From an uncultured bacterium (GTDB taxonomy: Bacteria > Vulcanimicrobiota > Xenobia > Xenobiales > Xenobiaceae), in assembly GCA_934621605.1 (NCBI GenBank), contig CAKTUZ010000010.1, positions 20,044-84,043 on the forward strand: a stretch of DNA of 64,000 nucleotides, in the 5' to 3' direction. Made by a program: the position numbers and the translations under genes. The notes under the pieces are model-generated. The model was not told the DNA's origin. It saw only the letters and a program-made list of their open reading frames with translations, and searched no databases. Shown one piece after another: positions 8,918-17,154 of the stretch (position 1 is its first letter; each line of letters opens with the position of its first letter).

Positions 8918-10015
8918 TTAGTCGGCCCTATAGGCGTTGGAAGAAAGATGACGGTAAGGTTCGCGATTGATTGAGCGCTCCTCGGCTTCTTCTTTAGTAA
9001 TCAGTCCGCGCTTGAAAAGTTCCAAAATGGAATTATCCATAATGCACATACCGTCTTTCTTGCCGGTTTGCATGGACATGGTAATTTGATATGTTTTTCC
9101 GTCGCGAATCAAGTTGGAGATACTACCATTATTAACTAAAATTTCCACAGCGGCTACACGTCCGGAGCCATCAGCCTTAGGAATAAGCTGCTGGGCAATT
9201 ACACCGCGCAATGATTCTGAGAGCATAGTACGTATTTGAGCTTGCTGATCGATAGGAAAAGCATCAATAAGACGATCAACAGCTTTAGCTGCAGAGTTTG
9301 TATGCAAAGTTCCCAAAACCAGATGACCAGTCTCGGCCGCCGTAATGGCCAAAGAAATAGTTTCCAAATCGCGCAACTCACCAACAAAAATAATGTCGGG
9401 GTCTTCGCGCAAAGCTCCCTTAAGAGCCAGAGCGAAACTTTCCACATCGCGACCTACCTGACGCTGATTGATAAGAGCCTTTTTATTTTGGAAGACATAT
9501 TCAATAGGATCTTCAACGGTGATAATATGCACCGGAGAGCGAGCATTAATTATATCCAAAAGTGCGGCCACAGTGGCAGTTTTACCGCAACCAGCCTGTC
9601 CGGTGCAGAGAATCAAGCCTTGGTGATATTTAGTCAACTTAGTTAAACTGGCGGGTAATCCCAACTCCTCCAAAGTGGGAATCTTAGAAGGGATCAGCCG
9701 AAGTACAATATTTAAGCCGTTTTTCTGCTGGTAAACATTGCCCCGTAATCTCCAGGGCCCTCCCTCTTCGGCAGTACCCAACTCAAGGGCAAAGTCCAGG
9801 CTCTTATCTTGCTCAAGCATTACGAGTTGTTCAGCACTAAAGAGAGATTTGGCAATGTCCACCACAAAATCGTTAGGTAAAACATAATCTTCGGTCATAC
9901 GCTGCAGAGAACCGTAAATACGTGCGATCGGAGCTTCTCCGGAAACCAGATACAAATCTGAAGCGTGACAATCGACCATCATTTTCAAACATTTATTCAA
10001 GTAGGACATGGACAA
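8918..10015 (-). CDS. PilT/PilU-family ATPase
   Basis: 365 residues, the normal size for a PilT or PilU retraction motor. Walker A reads GQAGCGKTA (near residue 138), less typical than the GPTGSGKS of its neighbour; the Walker B region DPDIIFVGELRD and the C-terminal SNLIRDGK are conserved. First gene of the operon that continues with the second pilT copy. The pair recalls pilT-pilU, where one motor is an accessory force generator, but which copy has which role cannot be read from sequence. The 267 bases upstream, shared with divergent lgt, should hold both promoters; I see no clear -35/-10 pair. Confidence 0.9.
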   Translation of the reverse strand: MSMSYLNKCLKMMVDCHASDLYLVSGEAPIARIYGSLQRMTEDYVLPNDFVVDIAKSLFSAEQLVMLEQDKSLDFALELGTAEEGGPWRLRGNVYQQKNGLNIVLRLIPSKIPTLEELGLPASLTKLTKYHQGLILCTGQAGCGKTATVAALLDIINARSPVHIITVEDPIEYVFQNKKALINQRQVGRDVESFALALKGALREDPDIIFVGELRDLETISLAITAAETGHLVLGTLHTNSAAKAVDRLIDAFPIDQQAQIRTMLSESLRGVIAQQLIPKADGSGRVAAVEILVNNGSISNLIRDGKTYQITMSMQTGKKDGMCIMDNSILELFKRGLITKEEAEERSINREPYRHLSSNAYRAD

Positions 10016-10282
10016 ACGACCTCTCTGAGAATGGTTCTTAAATTTATTTCATTTTTTTCTAAAGAACAACTGCGTAAAACGCTCTATCTTGCTCCTGATG
10101 GATAGCAATTCCGCACCTAAAATTACACCTATCTCTGCATTTAAACAAGACTCAGCCGATTTTCGCCACCTGAATATTGTCTCCTTTAGGGAGTAAGTAG
10201 CAGGTAATTTAGGCCCTTTTGTGAACAAAAGTGTTCCCCAAGCGGAATACGTCACTCCCGAAAGAAAAGTTTATTACAAATT

Positions 10283-11083
10283 ATGATCCATTTTACTCCT
10301 CCGCCGGATATCCACATCGGCGGCCCTTTTATTGTCAATATCCACAGCTTTGCTTTTTGTGTAGGGGCTATGGTAGCCTATTTCCTTACAGTAAACAGAC
10401 TGCCGGAGAAATATCGAGACCATATTGACAATTTAGCAATCTGGATGACGGTAGCTGGAATTTTAGGTGCCCGCCTCCTCTTTGCTTTGGTAAATTATCG
10501 ACAAATACATAGTTTTTGGCAAATCTTTGCTTTTTGGGAAGGTGGTTTAATTTCTTACGGCGGCTTTTTAGGCGCCATATTGGCGTGGATAGGCTATATT
10601 AAAATAAAAAAGCTACCCATGGAAGTCATGTGCCATGCCATGGGCCCAGCTGCTCTTTTGGGTTGGGGTTTAGGGCGCTTCGGCTGCTTCTTGGCCTGGA
10701 ACGGAGAAATAGGCGTTCCCACTTCTATGCCTTGGGGAATGATCGTGGGAAATGATGTGCCTCGCCATCCTACAATGTTCTATTTGGCCATTACCCACTG
10801 TCTATGTGCTTTGCTTATCATAAAATATTCCCCCAAGTTACGTATCAACGCTGCTGCTTTAAGTTTAGCTGCCTTCGGTTTGGTACGAGCCGTGCTGGAT
10901 TATTGGCGAGACTATGATCCTTCCTGGCTATATTACGGTTCACTGGCCATTTCTGCCCTCTGGTTCATTCTGGGTCTGTGGCTTTGGAAAGTGTTGCCTT
11001 TCCCGCAAGAAGAGAGAAAAGCGCAAGGGAGCTCAACCGAATGTGACTCTCAAGTATGCAAATCCCAAACAACTGATATTTAA
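10283..11083 (+). CDS. lgt: Prolipoprotein diacylglyceryl transferase
   Basis: Inner-membrane enzyme transferring diacylglycerol from phosphatidylglycerol to the lipobox cysteine of prolipoproteins. 266 residues, about seven hydrophobic helices. The Lgt signature region reads GRFGCFLAWNGE followed by PTSMPWGM, and HPTMFY corresponds to the conserved HPTQLYE. The position of the E. coli catalytic-region HGG motif reads YGG (ISYGGFLG), a variant I know from other Lgt proteins, so it is not by itself a sign of lost function. The lipoprotein at 42.1 kb would be a substrate. No strong SD precedes the ATG. Confidence 0.93.
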   Translation: MIHFTPPPDIHIGGPFIVNIHSFAFCVGAMVAYFLTVNRLPEKYRDHIDNLAIWMTVAGILGARLLFALVNYRQIHSFWQIFAFWEGGLISYGGFLGAILAWIGYIKIKKLPMEVMCHAMGPAALLGWGLGRFGCFLAWNGEIGVPTSMPWGMIVGNDVPRHPTMFYLAITHCLCALLIIKYSPKLRINAAALSLAAFGLVRAVLDYWRDYDPSWLYYGSLAISALWFILGLWLWKVLPFPQEERKAQGSSTECDSQVCKSQTTDI

Positions 11084-11127
11084 AGCACATTTTTCAGAAG
11101 ATAGATTAGAACTTAATTTCCAGCAAA

Positions 11128-11172
11128 AGACCCGCCTATGCAGCCATCTGACTGCCGTAAGCGGGCCTTGTT
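11128..11172 (-). terminator. Hairpin between lgt and infA, probable infA terminator
   Basis: On the minus strand GGCCCGC and GCGGGTC pair around an inner GCAG/CTGC stem and are followed by TTTTGC. The T-run is short, so strength is uncertain. It lies 35 bases past the infA stop and could also slow read-through from lgt on the other strand. Confidence 0.5.
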
Positions 11173-11205
11173 GCGTATAACACGGTCGACTTTATCAGAA
11201 ACTTT

Positions 11206-11436
11206 TTATTTAGCTCTGTAAACGATACGCCCTTTATTCAAGTCGTAAGGGCAAAGCTCTACCGTAACTTTATCGCCGGGCAAGATACGAATCCAGTGCT
11301 TACGGATTCTGCCGGAAATGTGAGCCGAAACTTCGTAGCCGTTCTCTAACTTTACTTTAAAACAAGCATCACGATAGGCTTCTGTCACCACGCCTTCAAC
11401 TTCGATTTTACCTTTATCAGTTCCGTCTGATGACAA
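11206..11436 (-). CDS. infA: Translation initiation factor IF-1
   Basis: 76-residue S1/OB-fold protein that binds the ribosomal A site during initiation. Family core is clear: VEGVVTEAY, FKVKLENG, SAHISGRIRKHWIRILPGD and a YDLNKGRI end. Start is TTG at 11436, preceded by GGAGG with eight bases spacing. It stands alone here, not beside secY, rpmJ or rpsM as in many genomes. Confidence 0.96.
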   Translation of the reverse strand: MSSDGTDKGKIEVEGVVTEAYRDACFKVKLENGYEVSAHISGRIRKHWIRILPGDKVTVELCPYDLNKGRIVYRAK

Positions 11437-12031
11437 GTTTATTTCCTCCGCTTTATATTACTGCAACGACGCCGCGAAAATAGGCGGCAGTACTGTACTT
11501 AATGCTTCCGCACTCTTTATCCCAAAGCTAAAATCTTTTACAGCGTCCTTGTTGAACAAGCTCCCTGCTCCTCTGATGGCACAGGAAACACTATGTTAAT
11601 TTAACAACGCCCATTATGGCAATAATCTACAGCAAAAGCAAGCTTTTTAGCGATGGCTTTTTTGACTAATTTTGCATATGATAATCAAGAAACATTGTAT
11701 CTGAGTAAAGTCTTCACGGTCTGCAGCACTAAGGAACTAGAAACTAAACCTGCCTTTTTAACTTCGTAGAGCTGAGAGCGAAAATGTTCCGTCATATAAT
11801 GTGCAGGAACTACATTGCCACGCTGGAAAGGCACGGCCGGATGCGGCCAAAGCACTTGACATTTACCTTGCTATCGAACTGATTCAATATTCAAAGTTAT
11901 TGACTAAGCTCAAAGCCGAATTCGGAAAAACGACACAAGGTAAATTTCAAATAGAAGCCATTCTTCGGCAATCACAAATCAGCATTAAATTTTCAAAAAT
12001 CAATAAACAAACACTCAAGATAGTAAATAAC
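11437..12031. other. Long non-coding stretch between infA and the symporter gene
   Basis: About 595 bases. It contains the infA promoter region and the symporter leader. The symporter frame stays open upstream to 11801, but that extension has no membrane character and matches nothing I know. Another frame from 11784 reads a 32-residue basic peptide and stops. These may be remnants of a broken gene. No tRNA, IS end or clear promoter was recognised. Confidence 0.4.
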
Positions 12032-13231
12032 ATGATAAAAAAAATATTTTCAAACACGATCGTTATTTTATTATTAGCTGTCGTCGTTGGCATCTTAACA
12101 GGTTTTTTCATCCCGGAAGAGGGAATGAAAAGCATATTAGTTGTCAAGCAAATAAGCGGACAAATTATCTTTTTTCTCGTTCCCCTGATCATCATCGGTT
12201 TCGTGGCCCCCTCCATTGCATCGCTGAGAGGAAGCGTTTCACGACTGATAATTTTTGCCTTTTCGCTAGCATACCTATCATCTATAGGTGCGGCATTCTT
12301 TGCCATGATGTTGGGATACCAGGTAATTCCTTTGCTCGACATACAGCCTATCACCGAATCTCTGAGAGAGCTACCTAAAGTTTTATTCAACTTAGAGATT
12401 CCTCCCGTGTTGAGCGTAATGTCTGCCCTGCTACTTTCGATCTTTATCGGTTTGGGATGCTGTTGGACAAAGTCTGATGGCATCACGGATCTGCTTCTAC
12501 AATTTCGGGAAATTGTGCTGCAACTCGTAAAACGAATTTTGGTCCCTATACTCCCCTTGTATGTAGCTGCCAATTTCTGTGCGATATCCTATGAGGGAAA
12601 CATTTCCCGGTTTGGCATATTACTGCCAGTGATCTTAATTGTCATAATTTGCCACTATGTATGGCTTTTATTACTCTATGGATTAGCGACTATCTACTCA
12701 AGAAAAAACAGTTGGCAAGTGCTCAAATTCTACTTGCCTGCCTATCTCACGGCCTTAGGAACCATGTCTTCTGCTGCCACGTTGGGAGTATCTCTGGAAT
12801 GCGTACGCAAAAGTCCTATACTGGACAAAAAAATCTCGGACTTTTCTATTCCCCTGTTCGCCAACATACATCTTTGTGGTTCCGTACTGACTGAGGTATT
12901 CTTTGTGTGCGTCGTATCCCAATTGCTTTACGGCCAGTTACCAACACTTTCCACCTTCATCTTATTCATATTGCTTCTGGGAGTATTTGCAGTAGGTGCC
13001 CCAGGAGTTCCCGGAGGAACCGTATTGGCATCATTGGGCATTGTCATTTCCGTATTGGGATTCAATGATGCAGGTACAGCCATGCTTATAGCAATTTTTG
13101 CTTTACAAGATAGCTTCGGCACGGCTTGCAACATAACCGGCGATGGAGCTTTAGCATTAATCACTGATACGTTTATGAAACGGCATGGTGAGACAGACAG
13201 CGATATACCCCCCTGTAACTGTCCAGATTAG
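12032..13231 (+). CDS. Sodium:dicarboxylate symporter family transporter (SDF/DAACS)
   Basis: About 400 residues from ATG at 12032, with eight or so membrane segments starting at residue 5. Family landmarks: GTMSSAATLGVSLE (the serine-rich hairpin loop), GAPGVPGG (the conserved glycine/proline loop), and NITGDGALALITD (the substrate-binding NxxGD helix). These transporters import glutamate, aspartate, serine or C4-dicarboxylates with Na+ or H+; the substrate cannot be chosen. The in-frame start at 11801 was rejected since it adds 77 polar residues. No SD is obvious before 12032. The gene is isolated, bounded by a terminator, and differs in style from its neighbours, so it may have been acquired. 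Confidence 0.8.
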   Translation: MIKKIFSNTIVILLLAVVVGILTGFFIPEEGMKSILVVKQISGQIIFFLVPLIIIGFVAPSIASLRGSVSRLIIFAFSLAYLSSIGAAFFAMMLGYQVIPLLDIQPITESLRELPKVLFNLEIPPVLSVMSALLLSIFIGLGCCWTKSDGITDLLLQFREIVLQLVKRILVPILPLYVAANFCAISYEGNISRFGILLPVILIVIICHYVWLLLLYGLATIYSRKNSWQVLKFYLPAYLTALGTMSSAATLGVSLECVRKSPILDKKISDFSIPLFANIHLCGSVLTEVFFVCVVSQLLYGQLPTLSTFILFILLLGVFAVGAPGVPGGTVLASLGIVISVLGFNDAGTAMLIAIFALQDSFGTACNITGDGALALITDTFMKRHGETDSDIPPCNCPD

Positions 13232-13318
13232 CAAAGTTATGTCTCAATCCAAACGCTCTTAGTTTTGAGAGCCATCAACCTTGTTCTTGGCTATCCCGAG
13301 GCAGAATCCCATATAGAA

Positions 13319-13367
13319 ATAGAGTCTGAGTAAGCAAAAGATATACCTACTCAAACTCTATTTTTAT
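13319..13367 (+). terminator. Terminator between symporter and hflX
   Basis: Stem ATAGAGT-TGAGTA with TACTCA-ACTCTAT (arms at 13319-13332 and 13348-13361, one internal mismatch) followed by TTTTTATT on the plus strand. The minus-strand side has a weaker T-rich tail (TTTCTAT), so it may serve both converging genes. Confidence 0.85.
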
Positions 13368-13408
13368 TGATCCGCTTCCCAAATTTTCTGTTTGCCCTTG
13401 TTACTTGC

Positions 13409-15082
13409 CTACCAATCTGCCAAATCTTGGGCATAATCTGTTTTTTCTTCCCTATCGTTTTCTAAAGAAAAAACCAATTTGTCTAGACGTTCCAGCATAA
13501 TCTTCAATGAATCCGCTTGTAAAGCACTGACAAAAACCGCATCTGTCCAAACTAAACGTACATTATCCAAAATTTCCGGAGCAGTTTTATCTATTTTATT
13601 AAAAACGACCAACTGAGGAATATCGTCCAAGGCCAACTCCTCTAAAATTTGCTGCACAGCCATAATTTGATTGGCAAATTCAGGATTAGAAAGATCGACT
13701 ACGTGGAGCAAAATATCGGCATCTCTAAGTTCTTCCAAAGTAGCGCGAAATGCCTTAGCCAAGTCTTCCGGTAAATCCTGAATAAATCCAACAGTATCAA
13801 TTAAAACGGTTTTACGCCCCGAAGGAAGACGCAACTTTCTAGAAGTAGGGTCTAAAGTGGCAAAAAGGCGATTTTCAACCAAAATTTTTGCACCAGTCAA
13901 AGTGCGCAAAATCGTGGACTTCCCTGCATTGGTATAGCCTACCAAGTTTATAATAGGCGTGCCTGATTGCTGACGGTTAGCCCTGCGACGACGACGCTGG
14001 CTAGACAATTGGTCAAGATCTCGTTCCAATTTGGCAATACGATCCTTAACTCGACGGCGTAAAACCTCTATTTTAGTTTCACCAGGTCCCTTAGCACCGA
14101 TACCACCGGTAATGCGCGACATAAAGTCATCCTTAAGTACCAAACGAGGCAAGCTATATTTCATTTGAGCCAATTCAACCTGCAATTTACCATCTTTACT
14201 GCTAGCTCGGCGAGCAAATATATCTAAAATCAATTGAGTGCGATCTATTACTTCCAGCTCGCATAATTCGGAAATAGCCCGCATTTGTGAACCGCTAAGC
14301 TCACCTTCAAAAACAATCAAGTCGGCGCCCTTTTGCATAGCGGTAATCATAATATCGGTCAACTTACCACTGCCGACTACGAATTTCGCATCTAAACGTG
14401 GACGTTTCTGCGTAACAACATCCACAACTTCTATATCGGCCGAAGCGGCTAGTTCAGTCAATTCAGTCATAGAGCGCTGCAGATCGTCAAGTTTGTTAGT
14501 AGTTACGCCCACTAAAATAGCTCGACGCATCTTTCTCCCAGTAGAGTGCGAATCTATTTTTCGAGCATACTCTTGCTCTAATGCATTTATTAAACCGTAA
14601 AAATCCAACTTAAACAGATCTAAAGGAACCGGTTCTTCCACATGCCACGGTTCCTTATCACTGGGCTGTAGCCACGCAGCATAAATATTGCCTGGTAAAC
14701 CATTGGGTAAAGCTTCCAAAGCGGCCACAGCATCAAATCGCAACAAAGCCAAATCTGTTAAGTCATCCTGACTTAGAGGTTCGTCATTCAAGTGGGTATG
14801 AATCCAACGTACACCGCGAAAACGAGATTTACCGACACGAAAACGCCCCAATTCGGAAATCATAATTGACTTAGAGTCACCCACAAAAACTTGCAAAACA
14901 TTACCTTTGCGATCTATTAAAATACCAACTTGCCTACCTATTTCCAGAGAGATCTCGGTAAGATAACGTCCTAGTTCCCAACTTATTAAGCTTTCTCTAT
15001 CCACTCTTTTTTGGAACAAACGCAATAAAGTTTTTTTCTGATTAGGTTTTAATCCGACAATATTGCCTTTAATTTCAGCCAT
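13409..15082 (-). CDS. hflX: GTPase HflX with extra N-terminal domain
   Basis: Ribosome-associated GTPase that can split stalled or stressed 70S ribosomes. About 557 residues against 400-430 for ordinary HflX. Residues about 185-360 are the HflX N-terminal domain and helical region (KFVVGSGK, GPGETKIE), then the G domain: G1 GYTNAGKST, G3 DTVGF, G4 NKID. The first 180 residues are an added domain also seen in some long clostridial-type HflX proteins. It contains an HTH...S..D pattern (H95, H97, S104, D107 with E47 upstream) that resembles the JAB/JAMM metalloprotease motif. The ATG at 15082 with GGGAAGA upstream is preferred to a TTG at 15121 that lacks an SD. Confidence 0.93.
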   Translation of the reverse strand: MAEIKGNIVGLKPNQKKTLLRLFQKRVDRESLISWELGRYLTEISLEIGRQVGILIDRKGNVLQVFVGDSKSIMISELGRFRVGKSRFRGVRWIHTHLNDEPLSQDDLTDLALLRFDAVAALEALPNGLPGNIYAAWLQPSDKEPWHVEEPVPLDLFKLDFYGLINALEQEYARKIDSHSTGRKMRRAILVGVTTNKLDDLQRSMTELTELAASADIEVVDVVTQKRPRLDAKFVVGSGKLTDIMITAMQKGADLIVFEGELSGSQMRAISELCELEVIDRTQLILDIFARRASSKDGKLQVELAQMKYSLPRLVLKDDFMSRITGGIGAKGPGETKIEVLRRRVKDRIAKLERDLDQLSSQRRRRRANRQQSGTPIINLVGYTNAGKSTILRTLTGAKILVENRLFATLDPTSRKLRLPSGRKTVLIDTVGFIQDLPEDLAKAFRATLEELRDADILLHVVDLSNPEFANQIMAVQQILEELALDDIPQLVVFNKIDKTAPEILDNVRLVWTDAVFVSALQADSLKIMLERLDKLVFSLENDREEKTDYAQDLADW

Positions 15083-15341
15083 ATCCGTCTTCCCGTATTT
15101 AATTGAAAATTCTCGTTTCAAGCATTACTTGTATTGCTTGCCGCTTTAGACAAAGTCGAAAATCGCCCCTGCCTCTTCGATCACAAATGCAGCTAAGCAG
15201 GGTGTTTTTTTCAGGTGTTGAAGCTACTTTAACGAAGTATGTGGTTTCGCCTTATCTGACCTGCGTTCCGGTACAAACTGGCCAAAAGACTAGCGAAGCT
15301 GAAGTACACTGCATTTTTCTTAATGTGAGAGGAAAACTTTA

Positions 15342-17060
15342 ATGGCTTGGAGTTCTGGTCTGCAGCTTAGAGTAGTTGAAGGCAATGACGAAGGTAGGGT
15401 TGTCCTGCTCAACTCGCCGGAAATAACCTTGGGACGAGCGGTCGAAACTAGTGAAAGTTCCCCCGGCTGGGTTCTCTTTTCCGAACCTACCGTGTCCAGA
15501 ATTCATGCCTTGCTGCAATGGGATGACGAAAGACAGTGTTATGTCTTACAGCACCGCTCTCGCACCAATCCTACCTTAGTTCGTGATATGCCCGTCGACG
15601 GCTATCCGCTTCATCTTAACGAAAAAGTAAACTTAGGCCTATTGGGCTTTATCCTAGAACCGGCTGAAACACGTACCGGAAAACTAGGCGATGCTGTAAA
15701 AACTCCCCAAAGTCAGGGTGTATCTCCAGGAGTCTTTGACGCTCTAAACGATTACGCTTCCAAGAGCAACAACCGCCAAGACAGAGAAAATATGGTCGGT
15801 ATGGCCGGTTTGATGGATGCCGGTATGCAAGATGACAGCAAATTTGTCATGACCGTCATTCAAGGCCCCGATAAAGGAACTAATTATCCTCTCCGTGAGC
15901 CGGTCTTAGTTATAGGTCGTTTACAGGGGCCAGCCGATCCTCGCACCAGCGCCGGCGTATTGCTGCACGATACCTCTGTGCCCAGCGAACAGGCACTTTT
16001 AGTATGGCAAGACAGAGCTGCCACCTACGGGATCTTGCAATCAGATAGTAGTAGCCAAGCTACGCGTATTAGACGCATGTCCAATGGTATGCCTCGTGAA
16101 ATTATCGTGCGTAGCGATATTCCCACGGTGCTTAATGAGCGCGACGTAATTATGATTGGCCGCACAGCTATGGTACTTTCCAGTACCGAAAAGCAGAACG
16201 CGGGTCATGACTTGGGGCAAACGAGTATGCATGTCCCCAATCAGCAACTACAACAGCCTTTTAATGAATTTGAGACAGACGACAATCAGCCCCACCGCTC
16301 TCCTTTGCGCAGCTGGAGAGGCAACAGCGCTCCTCAGCAGTCTTACTCTGAGTCGGCCAATCAGTATCAACAACAACCTCAGCAAGCTTATCAACCACAA
16401 CGGGAATATGGCAATTACCCTATAAATCGAGAGGCTCCCAATTACGGTGATTACCAGCCTCAGCCCCAGCAACGCCGCGAAGCTTATCCTCCTCAACCGA
16501 ATAACTATCCCGGCCAGCCCGCTTATCCGCCCTCTGAGCCTATTCCCTACGGAGAGCAACCGCCTTACGGTCAGGATCGAGCCCCCGGATATGCTCCTCA
16601 ACAGGTTGGTGTTTCTTACCCAGCAGGTGCTCCTCGTCCAACAGGCGATCCTAACCAGGCCAATGTTCCTCGTCCGGCAGGCGCTCCTCGTCCAGCCGGT
16701 GCCCCGCATCCGGCAGGCGCTCCTCGTCCAGCCGGCGCCCCGCGTCCAGCAGGCGCTCCTCGTCCGACAGGCGCCCCACGTCCAGCAGGCGCCCCACGTC
16801 CGGCAGGCGCCCCACGTCCGGCAGGTGCTCCTCGTCCGGCAGGCGCCCCACGTCCGGCAGGCGCCCCACGTCCGGCAGGCGCCCCACGTCCGGCAGGCGC
16901 CCCTCGTCCAGCAGGCGCCCCACGTCCGGCAGGCGCCCCTCGTCCGGCGGGTGCTCCTCGTCCAGCGGGTGCTCCTCGTCCAGCGGGTGCTCCTCGTCCA
17001 GCAGGCAATCCTCGTCCGACGCTCCCTCCGGATTCCCAAGATAATAATAATTACCAATAG
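15342..17060 (+). CDS. Double-FHA protein with proline-rich repeat tail
   Basis: 572 residues. Two FHA-like domains (about 8-112 and 165-285). The first keeps LGRA and SRIHALL; the second keeps VIGR, but its histidine position reads SEQALL, so it may not bind phosphopeptide. Residues 330-420 are rich in Gln, Pro and Tyr. Residues about 430-555 are some 20 copies of PRPAGA. No signal peptide or membrane helix is visible, so it is probably cytosolic. A good SD (AGAGGA, eight bases) precedes the ATG. It begins a plus-strand run with another FHA protein and a GH3 hexosaminidase, suggesting a scaffold tied to wall metabolism; that is inference. Confidence 0.8.
   Translation: MAWSSGLQLRVVEGNDEGRVVLLNSPEITLGRAVETSESSPGWVLFSEPTVSRIHALLQWDDERQCYVLQHRSRTNPTLVRDMPVDGYPLHLNEKVNLGLLGFILEPAETRTGKLGDAVKTPQSQGVSPGVFDALNDYASKSNNRQDRENMVGMAGLMDAGMQDDSKFVMTVIQGPDKGTNYPLREPVLVIGRLQGPADPRTSAGVLLHDTSVPSEQALLVWQDRAATYGILQSDSSSQATRIRRMSNGMPREIIVRSDIPTVLNERDVIMIGRTAMVLSSTEKQNAGHDLGQTSMHVPNQQLQQPFNEFETDDNQPHRSPLRSWRGNSAPQQSYSESANQYQQQPQQAYQPQREYGNYPINREAPNYGDYQPQPQQRREAYPPQPNNYPGQPAYPPSEPIPYGEQPPYGQDRAPGYAPQQVGVSYPAGAPRPTGDPNQANVPRPAGAPRPAGAPHPAGAPRPAGAPRPAGAPRPTGAPRPAGAPRPAGAPRPAGAPRPAGAPRPAGAPRPAGAPRPAGAPRPAGAPRPAGAPRPAGAPRPAGAPRPAGAPRPAGNPRPTLPPDSQDNNNYQ
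16615..17015 (+). repeat. 18-base tandem repeat encoding PRPAGA
   Basis: About 20 imperfect 18-base units (consensus GCTCCTCGTCCAGCAGGC, with CCCCACGTCCGGCAGG variants). Third-position changes outnumber coding changes: most units still encode APRPAG, with rare T or H swaps. This pattern suggests selection on the peptide together with slippage expansion. The array lacks stops in several frames on both strands, which creates long shadow frames. Confidence 0.95.
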
Positions 17061-17154
17061 CCACTAACTGCCGACCGAATTACGCCTTGCAAGCACGATG
17101 GAATAAAACGGTCGGCTTCAATAGTTTTTTTTATTTCATATAGGTACAGCAGCG

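Noticed and set aside
9236..9646. 136-codon plus-strand frame within pilT
   Set aside because: Antisense to the ATPase core, no features.
11801..12031. N-terminal extension of the symporter
   Set aside because: Seventy-seven polar residues before the first membrane helix, without SD or similarity.
11947..12573. 208-codon minus-strand frame over the symporter
   Set aside because: Antisense shadow of membrane segments; the plus frame has family motifs.
16615..17015. Possible CRISPR-like array
   Set aside because: Units are contiguous 18-mers without spacers and encode a regular peptide in frame.
16248..17067. Three long frames in other phases and on the other strand of the PRPAGA array (up to 269 codons)
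   Set aside because: They follow only from the stop-free 18-base repeat. No SD, no domain, and they overlap the FHA gene.
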